Assembly (NCBI GenBank): GCA_021812735.1
Contig: JAKAMV010000560.1
Location: forward strand, 1 to 6,943
DNA: 6,943 nt
From: Chloroflexota bacterium
GTDB lineage: Bacteria > Chloroflexota > Limnocylindria > Limnocylindrales > CSP1-4
Reading direction: 5' to 3'
Both the position numbers and the translations under genes were made by a program. The stretch's first letter is position 1. Every line of letters begins with the position of its first letter. The notes beneath the pieces were generated by a model, which was not told the DNA's origin, did no database searches, and worked only from the letters and a program-made list of their open reading frames with translations. Shown piece by piece: positions 1-6,520 of the stretch.

Positions 1-2738
1 CGTGCGCGGCCCTCGCCCCGCACGTCGGACGACTTGAAATCCGTGATCACGACGCCCTCGGGCCCCTCGTCGACCCGGTCGAACCGGCCCTGCAGGCGCA
101 TCCCGTCGAGCGTGACGGTGAAGGGCTCCTCGATCGCGATGGGGCGCAGGGGGGACGCGAGCGCGCCGTCGCGGAACCGGACGAGCGCCGCGCGGCCGGC
201 CCGGAGCCGCGCCTCCTCGTGCTCCCTGGAGAGAAACCCCTGGCCGGACCACGCCCGGGCGAACACCTCGAGCAGCCCGTCCGCCGAGAGCGGCCGGCCC
301 TGCATCTGGCTGCGTCCGAACGCCGCGACGGCCTCGTGCAGCGCGATCCCGTAGGTGATCGCGTGGTGCGGCGGGCTGGGCAGCCGCAGCAGGTGGCGAT
401 ACCGGTACCGGGCGGGGCAGGACAGGTAGTCGTCGAGCTGCGTGAAGCTGAGGCTCCCACCCGGCACGCCGGGGGGCGGAGAAGCCGTGGCCACCGGGTC
501 GGCCGGCCGCTGGCGCTCCAGCGTGCTGGCATCCCGGGTGACCCCGACGACGGCGGGCGGCTGGTCGAGCGCCTCCGCGACGAACGGCGACACCTGGCGG
601 ACCCGCCGGCCGCCCGTGTCGGCGGCGCTTGTCAGGATCAGCTCGTCGCGGGCCCGGGTCATGGCCACGTAGCACAGGCGCCGCTCCTCGGCGAGGTCGT
701 CCGCCGTCTCGAAGTCCGATGACGCATCCAGCCCGTCCGGAAGCGCAAGCGCCTCGCGGCGGGCGCGCATCGGGAAGCGGCCGTCGGACAGGCCGGCCAC
801 GAAGACCGTGCGGAACTCGAGCCCCTTCGCCTTGTGCACGGTCAGCACGGAGACCGCGTCGGCATCGTCGCCGGGAGAGACACCAGGGTCGTCCCCGGCC
901 TCCGCGAGCGTGCGCAGATGCGGCACGAGGAACGGGACCCGCGGGTCCGGCAGCAGGTCCGACTGTCGGCGCACGACCTCGAAGAAGCGGGCCACGTCGA
1001 CCACGGCCTGCTCGACCTCCGATCCACCCGCAGCCAGCGCCGCAAGGGTGCCGGTTCTGCGCAGGAAGTCGTAGAGGACCTCCCCGGCCGGACGCTCGTG
1101 CGACAGCGCGACCGCCGCGGTCAGGTCCTGGACCACCCGCCGGCTCCCCGTCCGGGTCTCCTCCGACAGTCCCGGGGCTCGTCCGGCGCCGGCCTCCTGC
1201 AGCAGTGCCCAGAGCGACCGGTTGGTGCGCCGCGCCGACTCGACGAGCCGGGTCAGCTCCAGACCGCCCAGGCCGTATGGGTCACCGGTGGCGAGCGCGT
1301 AGACGTCGACGGTCGAGTCGGGGTTCGCGACGGCCCGCAGGAACGCCAGCAGCCTTCGCACGTGGGGGCGGGCGTACAGGCGGGAGGCGCCGCTGAAGCG
1401 CCACGGGACACCGTGGAGGTTGAGCGCCCGCAGCACGGGATCCGCATCCGCGTTGGTGCGCACGAGCACGGCCATCTCCCCCGGCCGGACGCCGCCCCGC
1501 AGGCGTCGCGCGATCTCCTCGGCCACGAATTCCGCCTCGTCACCCGCAGTGGCGAACGCGCGATGCAGGACGGGCTGCGGCCGCCGGGCCCGGCGCACGG
1601 CCACCAGTCGCTTGTCGATCCCCTCCCGCACCTCGAGGCGCAGCGGGTCGTTGTGGCGGACCAGGCGACGGGCCGCGTCCAGGATGGGCGCCCGGGACCG
1701 GTGGTTGCGGCGCAGCACCACGACCCGGGCCGAGAAGCGCTCCCGGAACTCGAGGATGTTGCGCACCGCCGCGCCGCGGAACGCGTAGATGGCCTGGTCG
1801 TCATCGCCGACCACCGTCAGGTTGCCGCGCGTGCCGGTCAGCAGCGCCAGCAGTTCCAGCTGCGATCGGTTGGTGTCCTGGAACTCGTCGACGAGGACGT
1901 ACCGGAACCTCCGCCGCAGCCGCTCGCGCGCCGCCGGATGGTCGCGCAGCAGGCGCAGCGCCAGGTGCACCTGGTCCCCGAAGTCGAGGCATCCGGCCGC
2001 GGCAAGCATCTCCTGGTAGCGTCCGTATGCCCGCGCCACCTCGAGGTGCCCCTCGGCCTCCTCGAGCGCCGCCCGGGCCGCCGAGGCCGCCTGGTCGGAC
2101 GCCGAACCCCCCGCCGCGATCGCCTCCAGCGACATTCGCGCCGCGGCGGACATGGCCTCCGCGTGGGCGAGGTAGGTGCCCGGGTCCACATCCTCGTCCT
2201 TGGCCCGGCTGAAGAGCCCGGCCAGCGCGTCCAGGAAGCGCGTCGGGTCGCCCAGCGGCCGGTACCGCTCGAGACCGAGCTCGAACAGCCGCTCGCGCAG
2301 GAAGACGACGGTCTCGGCGCGGGTGAGCACGCGCGGGTCCGAGGGGAGCCCGAGCTCGAAGGCGAACTCGCGGACCAGGCGGTCGCCGAAGGCGTGGAAG
2401 GTGTGGATCGCGGTGTCCACGTAGCCGTACGGCACCAGCTCGTCCACCCGGGCCTGCATCTCGTCCGCCGCGCGGTCCGTGAAGGTGAGGGCCAGGATCT
2501 CGGAAGGGCGTGCGCGGCGCGTCGCGATGAGCCACGCGATCCGCCGGGTGATGACCCGGGTCTTGCCGGTGCCCGCTCCCGCGACGACCAGCAGCGGCCC
2601 CTCCCCGTGCGCGACCGCCCGACGCTGGGCCCCGTCCAGGTCCCGCAGCAGCGCAGTCGCCGCGTCAACCGTGGGCGCACCATCCGGGGCGGCCGGGTCT
2701 TCGGCCAGGGCTGGCGTCGCGACGTCGATCACGGGCAC
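1..2738 (-). CDS. UvrD/PcrA-like superfamily 1 helicase with C-terminal PD-(D/E)XK (RecB/AddB-type) nuclease domain, C-terminus cut off by the window edge
   Basis: This is an ATP-driven 3'-5' DNA helicase fused to a RecB-like nuclease, expected to process or repair DNA ends in the cytoplasm. At least 912 codons are visible and the frame is open to the left edge. Residues are numbered from the chosen GTG at 2738. The Q motif LDGAQRRAV has Q38, Walker A GAGTGKT has K59, and motif II DEFQD covers 284-288. GDDDQAIYAFRGA has Q315, NHRS covers 345-348, HKAKGLE covers 635-641, and YVAMTRAR surrounds M693. A nuclease domain begins near 763 with LSFTQLDDYLSCP (C774), followed by YGIALHEAV (H801), GRFDRVDE (D890) and ITDFKSS (D900, K902), which is the H/D/D-x-K set of this nuclease fold. 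C774 matches the first cysteine of AddB-type iron-sulfur nucleases; the other three would lie off-window. The start is uncertain: the Shine-Dalgarno signal is weak, GTG at 2732 is an alternative, and a stop lies upstream in frame. It could be an AdnA/AdnB-like subunit. The family call is firm, but the exact complex is not. Confidence 0.93.
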   Translation of the reverse strand, partial: MPVIDVATPALAEDPAAPDGAPTVDAATALLRDLDGAQRRAVAHGEGPLLVVAGAGTGKTRVITRRIAWLIATRRARPSEILALTFTDRAADEMQARVDELVPYGYVDTAIHTFHAFGDRLVREFAFELGLPSDPRVLTRAETVVFLRERLFELGLERYRPLGDPTRFLDALAGLFSRAKDEDVDPGTYLAHAEAMSAAARMSLEAIAAGGSASDQAASAARAALEEAEGHLEVARAYGRYQEMLAAAGCLDFGDQVHLALRLLRDHPAARERLRRRFRYVLVDEFQDTNRSQLELLALLTGTRGNLTVVGDDDQAIYAFRGAAVRNILEFRERFSARVVVLRRNHRSRAPILDAARRLVRHNDPLRLEVREGIDKRLVAVRRARRPQPVLHRAFATAGDEAEFVAEEIARRLRGGVRPGEMAVLVRTNADADPVLRALNLHGVPWRFSGASRLYARPHVRRLLAFLRAVANPDSTVDVYALATGDPYGLGGLELTRLVESARRTNRSLWALLQEAGAGRAPGLSEETRTGSRRVVQDLTAAVALSHERPAGEVLYDFLRRTGTLAALAAGGSEVEQAVVDVARFFEVVRRQSDLLPDPRVPFLVPHLRTLAEAGDDPGVSPGDDADAVSVLTVHKAKGLEFRTVFVAGLSDGRFPMRARREALALPDGLDASSDFETADDLAEERRLCYVAMTRARDELILTSAADTGGRRVRQVSPFVAEALDQPPAVVGVTRDASTLERQRPADPVATASPPPGVPGGSLSFTQLDDYLSCPARYRYRHLLRLPSPPHHAITYGIALHEAVAAFGRSQMQGRPLSADGLLEVFARAWSGQGFLSREHEEARLRAGRAALVRFRDGALASPLRPIAIEEPFTVTLDGMRLQGRFDRVDEGPEGVVITDFKSSDVRGEGRA

Positions 2739-2789
2739 ACCGTGGCACCCGCTCGTGCCACCTTGTGCGTCACGGCTCTCCGACCCGGG

Positions 2790-2795
2790 ATGCTA
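2790..2795 (-). promoter_or_regulatory. Possible -10 element (TAGCAT on the minus strand) for the helicase gene
   Basis: Read on the minus strand, TAGCAT matches four of six positions of TATAAT. It lies about 51 nt upstream of the proposed GTG start of the helicase gene. It overlaps the plus-strand -10-like box, and together they form the small inverted repeat GGAT-GCT-ATCC at 2788-2798. If both are used, the two polymerases would compete for the same site. Support is positional only, with no -35 match. Confidence 0.25.
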
Positions 2796-2799
2796 TCCT
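2791..2799 (+). promoter_or_regulatory. Extended -10-like promoter element TGCTATCCT for the small membrane protein gene
   Basis: TGCTATCCT fits the extended -10 pattern TGnTATnnT. An extended -10 would account for the absence of a recognisable -35 box at the usual spacing. It would place transcription initiation around 2805-2807 and give a leader of about 54 nt before the ATG at 2860. The longer string CTATCCTTGCC (2793-2803) recurs upstream of the aldo/keto reductase gene at 6521-6531, which supports it as a promoter motif of this organism. Confidence 0.5.
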
Positions 2800-2800
2800 T

Positions 2801-2814
2801 GCCGCCCGGGCGGC
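2801..2814. repeat. 14-bp perfect palindrome at the predicted transcription start (possible operator)
   Basis: GCCGCCCGGGCGGC is its own reverse complement over all 14 bases. It begins two bases after the plus-strand -10-like box, so it covers the expected start site of the small-protein transcript and the start of its leader. That is a plausible repressor position, and in RNA it could only form a hairpin with a very small loop. In DNA of this composition, palindromes of this length arise by chance, so the location is the main argument. Confidence 0.35.
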
Positions 2815-2859
2815 GTCCCTCCGCCCCGCCGATCCGATTGCACGAGGTCCCTCCGCGCC

Positions 2860-3219
2860 ATGAGCAAGCGCTCGCGCGCCACGCGGTCAACCAGGCGCCC
2901 GCGGCCCCAGGGCCCGGCCCCTGCACAGCGCGCCGCCACTCCGACCCAGCGCGCCTCCACCCCGGCGGAAAGCCCCGCGGCGGTCGCCACGGCCCCCATC
3001 GCACCCGCCGTCGCGGCCCCGGAGCCGCGCTCCGCCCCCACGCGTCCGCAGGCACGCGCAAACGGAAAGCCGAGCGGGCTGCTCGCACAGCGTGCCGCGA
3101 ACGAGTACGTGTACGTGGCACAGGATCTCCGGCGCATCGGCACGTTCGCGGGCGCCGTCGCCGTGATCATGGCCCTCGTCTGGCTGCTCATCGACTTCGC
3201 CCACGTCATCGCGCTGTGA
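2860..3219 (+). CDS. Small protein with disordered Pro/Ala/Arg-rich N-terminus and single C-terminal transmembrane helix (unknown function)
   Basis: I do not recognise this 119-residue protein as a characterised family. Residues 1-80 are low complexity, rich in Ala, Pro, Arg and Thr, strongly basic at first (MSKRSRATRSTRRPRP) and probably disordered. A less biased block follows, NEYVYVAQDLRRIGTF (81-96), and then a hydrophobic helix at about 94-111 that ends close to the C-terminus (FAHVIAL). The layout is tail-anchor-like: a basic cytoplasmic N-terminal arm with a C-terminal membrane anchor. ATG 2860 is chosen over in-frame upstream codons because the upstream extension would run through the promoter region and antisense to the helicase gene. 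A GAGG at 2844-2847 is a distant, weak ribosome binding site. The gene is 45 bp upstream of the hydrolase pair on the same strand and could share its transcript. Confidence 0.75.
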   Translation: MSKRSRATRSTRRPRPQGPAPAQRAATPTQRASTPAESPAAVATAPIAPAVAAPEPRSAPTRPQARANGKPSGLLAQRAANEYVYVAQDLRRIGTFAGAVAVIMALVWLLIDFAHVIAL

Positions 3220-3233
3220 CGGGCCGCTGAGCT

Positions 3234-3264
3234 GCCGCCTGGTTCCCTGACCGAGCGAGGCGGC
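3234..3264 (+). promoter_or_regulatory. Hairpin covering the ribosome binding site of the first serine hydrolase gene
   Basis: GCCGCCT (3234-3240) pairs perfectly with AGGCGGC (3258-3264) across a 17-nt loop. The 3' arm contains part of the GAGCGAGG Shine-Dalgarno-like sequence (3253-3260) and ends exactly before the GTG start at 3265. The fold would therefore hide the ribosome binding site. It starts 14 nt after the preceding stop codon, so it may instead act as a weak terminator, but it lacks a T-run. The pairing is seen in the sequence; the function is inferred. Confidence 0.4.
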
Positions 3265-4638
3265 GTGGACGTGCGTCCTCGACCGCCCGCAGGGCAGCCG
3301 GTGCCACGCGAGCCGCATCGCGGCCGCGGGCCCCGCGCGCGGGCCACCGTCCTGCTGTCGGCCGTGCTGGCCGTGACGGTGCTCGCCTGCGGCGCGGCAC
3401 CCTCCGAACCCGCCACCGCCTCGAACCCCGCCACGACCGGCGCGCGTGCGTCCATTCCCGGCATCGGCGGCGGTGCGGTTGCCGCCGGTGGCACGGCCAC
3501 GGCATCGCCCGCATCCGGCGGGAGTCCGGCCCCCGCCCCGGCGATCGCCGCGCGACTGTCCGCGGCACTGCTGCGGATCCGGTCGGTCGACCACCTGCCG
3601 GGCGTGCAGGCAGCCGTGGGGTATGCGGACGGCTGGACCTGGAGCGGCCACGCCGGGTTCGCCGACCTGGCGACCCGCCAGCCCGTGAGCACCACGACCC
3701 TGTTCGACGTGGGCAGCATCACCAAGACCTTCGTCGCCGCCCTCACGCTGCAGCTGGCCGAACAGGGCGTGCTCGGCCTGTCGGACCCGCTGAGCCGCTG
3801 GCTCCCGGGGGCCGCGGGCAACAGCGGCGCCACCATCCGTGAGCTGCTGGACCACACCAGCGGGATCGACGATCCGTTCGCCCACACCAGCCTGCTCGAC
3901 GCCCTTGGTGCGCGCCCACGGGTGGCCTGGACGCCGGCCCGGGTCCTGCGGTACGTGGGGAAACCGCATTTCGCGCCGGGCAGTGGCTGGTACTACTCCA
4001 ACGCCAACTACCTCCTGCTGGGCCAGATCCTCCAGAAGGCAACCGGACAGAGCGTTGCGACCCTGATCCGCCAGCGGTTCCTGGACCCCTTCGGGATGTC
4101 GCACACGTTCCTGCAGGGCGAGGAGCCGGTCACCGGCCCCGCGGCCCTCGGCTACGACGCGCCGGCCAACACCACCTGGGCGCTGACGGCTCTGTCCGAC
4201 GGCTCGCCGTACCTGCCCTTCACCTCGCTCGCGACCGCCCTGGGCACCGCGGGCGCCGTGGTCTCCACCGCCGACGACCTGTCGCGCTGGGCCCAGGCGC
4301 TCTACGGCGGACGGGTGCTCCCCGCCTCGGCGCTCAGTCAGATGCTCGACTTCGGGCTCACGCGCGGCCTGCATCCCCGGTGGCCGTACGGGCTCGGCGT
4401 GCAGGAAGTGACGTTCCGGGGGCAGGTGTCGTGGGGCCACTCGGGGCTGCTCTCCGGCTACCACGCCGCGATGCGGTACTTCCCCGCCACGGGGCTGACC
4501 ATCGTGGTGCTGGTGAACGACGACACCACGAACCCCGACGCGCTCGTGGCTGCCCTGCTCGACGCGGTGAATGCCCCCGGAGGGGCCGCCCCGCCCGGCG
4601 CGCCCGGGCCGTCGCCATCGGCAGCGGTCGCGCCATGA
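3265..4638 (+). CDS. Beta-lactamase-fold serine hydrolase (PF00144-type), predicted lipoprotein
   Basis: This 457-residue protein belongs to the class C beta-lactamase / DD-peptidase / esterase superfamily and probably acts outside the membrane on peptidoglycan peptides, esters or small amides; the substrate cannot be read from sequence. After a basic N-terminus comes a hydrophobic stretch (about 28-41) ending in the lipobox VLAC with C42, so lipid anchoring is likely. A Gly/Ala/Pro/Thr linker runs to about residue 90. The active-site motifs are GSITK (nucleophile S151, base K154), YSN (Y244, N246) and WGHSG (H392-G394, in place of KTG). The Ala/Pro/Gly-rich C-terminal tail is missing in the next gene. 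GTG 3265 has a GAGCGAGG four bases upstream, and GTG 3271 is a possible alternative. The stop overlaps the next start as ATGA, indicating translational coupling with its paralogue. Confidence 0.92.
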   Translation: MDVRPRPPAGQPVPREPHRGRGPRARATVLLSAVLAVTVLACGAAPSEPATASNPATTGARASIPGIGGGAVAAGGTATASPASGGSPAPAPAIAARLSAALLRIRSVDHLPGVQAAVGYADGWTWSGHAGFADLATRQPVSTTTLFDVGSITKTFVAALTLQLAEQGVLGLSDPLSRWLPGAAGNSGATIRELLDHTSGIDDPFAHTSLLDALGARPRVAWTPARVLRYVGKPHFAPGSGWYYSNANYLLLGQILQKATGQSVATLIRQRFLDPFGMSHTFLQGEEPVTGPAALGYDAPANTTWALTALSDGSPYLPFTSLATALGTAGAVVSTADDLSRWAQALYGGRVLPASALSQMLDFGLTRGLHPRWPYGLGVQEVTFRGQVSWGHSGLLSGYHAAMRYFPATGLTIVVLVNDDTTNPDALVAALLDAVNAPGGAAPPGAPGPSPSAAVAP

Positions 4639-5852
4639 CGGCCGCACCTCGCCTGCTGGGGCTCGCGGTCGCGCTGCTCCTTGCCGGCGGAGTGCCTCCG
4701 TCCGGGGCGTCGGCCGCCCCCGGCTCCAGCCCGGCTGGTCTCGCGTCCCCCTCGTCCGGTCCGTCGTTTCTCGTCGCGGCGACCTCACCGTCGCGCTTCA
4801 CGCCGGCGGTCACCGCGCGGCTCACCGCCATGCTGGCGCGTCTCCGGAGCGAGAACCATCTGCCGGGCCTTCAGGCCGTCATCCGGTACCCGGACGGCTC
4901 AGCGTGGCTGGGCCATGCCGGTTTCGGCGACCTTGCCGCCCACCAGGCCATGGGCAACCTGACACTGCTCGACGCCGGCAGCGTCACCAAGACCTTCGTG
5001 GCCGCCCTCGTGCTGCAGCTCGCGGGCCAGGGCGTGCTCGGGCTCGACGACCCGATCAGCCGCTGGCTGCCCGGCCTTCCGTACGACACGGGCATCACCA
5101 TCCGCGAGCTCCTCGACCACACCAGCGGCGTGAACGACGCGTTCAACCACGTGGCCCTGCTCGACGCGCTCAGCGCCCACCCACGGGTGGCCTGGACGCC
5201 GGACCAGGTGCTCGCCTATGTCGGCCACCCATTGTTCGCGCCGGGCCAGGGCTGGTCCTACTCGAACTCCAACTACATCCTGGCCGGCCAGATCGTGGAA
5301 CGCGCCACGGGACAGACGCTCGCTACGCTCCTGCGGCAGCGGTTCTTCGTGCCGCTCCGCCTGACCCACACGTTCCTCCAGAGCGAGGAGCCGATCAGCG
5401 GCACCATCGCCCACGGGTACGAGTACACGAGCTATGCGACCTGGGCGGTCGAGGATCTCTCCGACGGCACGCCGCACCTGCCGTTCACCTCGCTGGGCAC
5501 GTCCCTGGGCGCCGCGGGGTCGCTCGTCACCACCGCCGACGACCTGGCCCGCTGGGCACTGTACCTGTACCGGGGCCGTGTCCTGCCACCTCCGGAACTC
5601 GCGCAGATGCTGGACTTCGGCCTGACCGCCGCGTTCCATCCGCGGCTGCCGTACGGCCTGGGGGTCCAGCGGCGCAGCCTGAGCGGCCAGGGGTCGTGGG
5701 GCCACGACGGGTCGCTCTCCGGCTACCGCACGTCGATGCGCTACTTCCCCGGCACCGGGGTCTCCATCGCGGTGATGACCAACTCCGATCACGTCGATCC
5801 GGACGTCCTCGTGAACGCGCTGCTGGACGTCCTCTACCCGCCACCGGTATAG
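4635..5852 (+). CDS. Second, paralogous beta-lactamase-fold serine hydrolase, predicted secreted
   Basis: This 405-residue protein is a close paralogue of the preceding one. Over the 145-residue core from HLPG to the GQ after the YSN motif, about two thirds of positions are identical by my hand alignment. The motifs are GSVTK (S116, K119), YSN (Y209, N211) and WGHDG (H357, D358, G359). It starts with a Sec signal peptide, MTAAPRLLGLAVALLLAGG, and a probable cleavage site after GASA. There is no lipobox cysteine, so it should be released or loosely wall-associated rather than lipid-anchored. ATG 4635 overlaps the previous stop by four bases and has no clear Shine-Dalgarno sequence, consistent with coupled translation. 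Upstream in-frame starts are rejected because they would bury the signal peptide. The gene ends near its catalytic domain without the Pro-rich tail. The substrate is unknown. Confidence 0.92.
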   Translation: MTAAPRLLGLAVALLLAGGVPPSGASAAPGSSPAGLASPSSGPSFLVAATSPSRFTPAVTARLTAMLARLRSENHLPGLQAVIRYPDGSAWLGHAGFGDLAAHQAMGNLTLLDAGSVTKTFVAALVLQLAGQGVLGLDDPISRWLPGLPYDTGITIRELLDHTSGVNDAFNHVALLDALSAHPRVAWTPDQVLAYVGHPLFAPGQGWSYSNSNYILAGQIVERATGQTLATLLRQRFFVPLRLTHTFLQSEEPISGTIAHGYEYTSYATWAVEDLSDGTPHLPFTSLGTSLGAAGSLVTTADDLARWALYLYRGRVLPPPELAQMLDFGLTAAFHPRLPYGLGVQRRSLSGQGSWGHDGSLSGYRTSMRYFPGTGVSIAVMTNSDHVDPDVLVNALLDVLYPPPV

Positions 5853-5888
5853 CGCCGCGCACGCCGGACACGCGATCCAGGCGCGGCG
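5853..5888. terminator. Hairpin filling the convergent intergenic gap, candidate bidirectional terminator
   Basis: CGCCGCGC (5853-5860) and GCGCGGCG (5881-5888) are perfect reverse complements separated by 20 nt. The arms abut the stop codons of the converging hydrolase and YecD-like genes exactly (TAG ends at 5852; TGA complement begins at 5889). The stem is very GC-rich and works in both directions. No T-run follows in either direction, so it is not a classical intrinsic terminator, but position and symmetry favour a shared transcription end or mRNA 3'-end stabiliser. Confidence 0.55.
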
Positions 5889-6482
5889 TCAATCCTGTTT
5901 CGTGCCGGCCCCCAGCGCAGCCAGCACGTCGGCGGTCGAGCGTACCCGGCCGATCCGCGGGAACACGGTCCGCACCGTGTGCTCGTGCTCGGTCGCATCC
6001 CGGGCCGCCATCGCGTCCTCGACGAAGACCTGCTGGTACCCGCGCTCATAGGCGTCCCGCGCGGTGCTCTCGACGCCGACGTTGGTCGAGATCCCCGCCA
6101 GCAGCAGGGTCCCGATGCCGCGCCGTCGGAGCTGCAGGTCCAGCTCGGTGCCGTAGAACGCGCCCCACTGGCGCTTGGTGATCACGACGTCGCCCGGCAT
6201 GGGCCCGAGCTCCGGCACCAGCTGCGCCCAGTCGGGCGAACGCGGCCCGGGACGCCGGGCCGGCGCGTCCGTGATGGGGCGCAGGGCGTCCCTGCCGTCC
6301 TCCGAGGGCGTGACGTGCACGAGGACCACGGTCCCGCCGGCGCCGCGCAGCGCATCGGCGATCGCCGCCACCCGGGCCACTACGTCGCTCGCGGGACGTG
6401 GGCTCGTGGGGGCGTCCACGATGCCCCGCTGCAGGTCGATCACCACCAGCGCCGTCCGCGCCGGTTCCAGGGACAGATCCAT
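5889..6482 (-). CDS. yecD: YecD-like isochorismatase-fold protein with Gly at the catalytic Cys position
   Basis: This 197-residue cytoplasmic protein belongs to the isochorismatase / cysteine hydrolase superfamily. Visible landmarks are TALVVIDLQRG (D16), VITKRQWGAFYGTELDLQL (K103) and GISTNVGVESTARDA followed by YERGY. In nicotinamidase-type enzymes the last motif carries the nucleophilic cysteine, but here that residue is G136. From memory, E. coli YecD has nearly the same KRQWGAFYGT, QLRRRGI and GISTN-GVESTAR blocks and also Gly there, so this looks like a conserved subfamily rather than a decayed gene. The reaction is unknown, and thiol-based amide hydrolysis is unlikely. The start is ATG 6482 because AAAGGA lies eight bases upstream on this strand; an in-frame ATG at 6491 would overlap that site. 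It converges with the hydrolases and diverges from the reductase gene. Confidence 0.9.
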   Translation of the reverse strand: MDLSLEPARTALVVIDLQRGIVDAPTSPRPASDVVARVAAIADALRGAGGTVVLVHVTPSEDGRDALRPITDAPARRPGPRSPDWAQLVPELGPMPGDVVITKRQWGAFYGTELDLQLRRRGIGTLLLAGISTNVGVESTARDAYERGYQQVFVEDAMAARDATEHEHTVRTVFPRIGRVRSTADVLAALGAGTKQD

Positions 6483-6490
6483 GCTCCCCA

Positions 6491-6496
6491 TCCTTT
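6491..6496 (-). promoter_or_regulatory. Ribosome binding site deciding the start of the YecD-like gene
   Basis: On the minus strand the sequence reads AAAGGA, then eight bases, then ATG (6482). An alternative ATG at 6491 touches this purine run directly, leaving no room for a ribosome binding site. The site therefore supports the shorter protein beginning MDLSLEP. Confidence 0.6.
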
Positions 6497-6520
6497 CGGG
6501 CGCCCGGCGCGTCCGCCGCC

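Larger units (their letters stand above)
2739..2859. promoter_or_regulatory. Divergent intergenic region between the helicase and small membrane protein genes
   Basis: These 121 bp separate two divergently oriented genes, so promoters for both should lie here. The sequence is locally richer in A/T around 2788-2800 than the flanking genes. That spot carries a plus-strand extended -10-like element, a minus-strand TAGCAT -10-like element and an adjoining 14-bp palindrome. No convincing -35 hexamer is seen on either strand. No small ORF or RNA gene is supported here. Confidence 0.6.

Noticed and set aside
1801..2683. Two overlapping minus-strand frames (1801-2535 and 1838-2683) within the helicase region
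   Set aside because: They are out of frame with the helicase. Only the third frame gives Walker A, DEFQD and the other motifs, and it stays open from 2738 to the left edge. No frameshift is needed.
834..3230. A 798-codon open frame on the plus strand opposite the helicase gene
   Set aside because: The minus strand encodes all canonical helicase and nuclease motifs, whereas this frame is a Arg/Gly/Pro/His/Gln-rich mixture with no domain, as expected opposite a GC-rich gene. It also crosses the intergenic promoter region.
4380..4634. An 85-codon upstream extension of the second hydrolase
   Set aside because: It would place the Sec signal peptide internally and overlap the first hydrolase; ATG 4635 with the ATGA overlap is a better start.
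2887..4788. A 633-codon open frame on the minus strand opposite the small protein and first hydrolase
   Set aside because: Low-complexity composition with no motifs, crossing several real gene boundaries; the plus strand has intact catalytic motifs and export signals.
4899..5792. A 297-codon open frame on the minus strand opposite the second hydrolase
   Set aside because: It mirrors the codon bias of the real gene and has no recognisable domain; equivalent shadows occur opposite the paralogue.
6497..6506. 10-bp palindrome CGGGCGCCCG upstream of the YecD-like gene
   Set aside because: Palindromes this short are common by chance in DNA of this composition and it has no clear relation to a promoter box.
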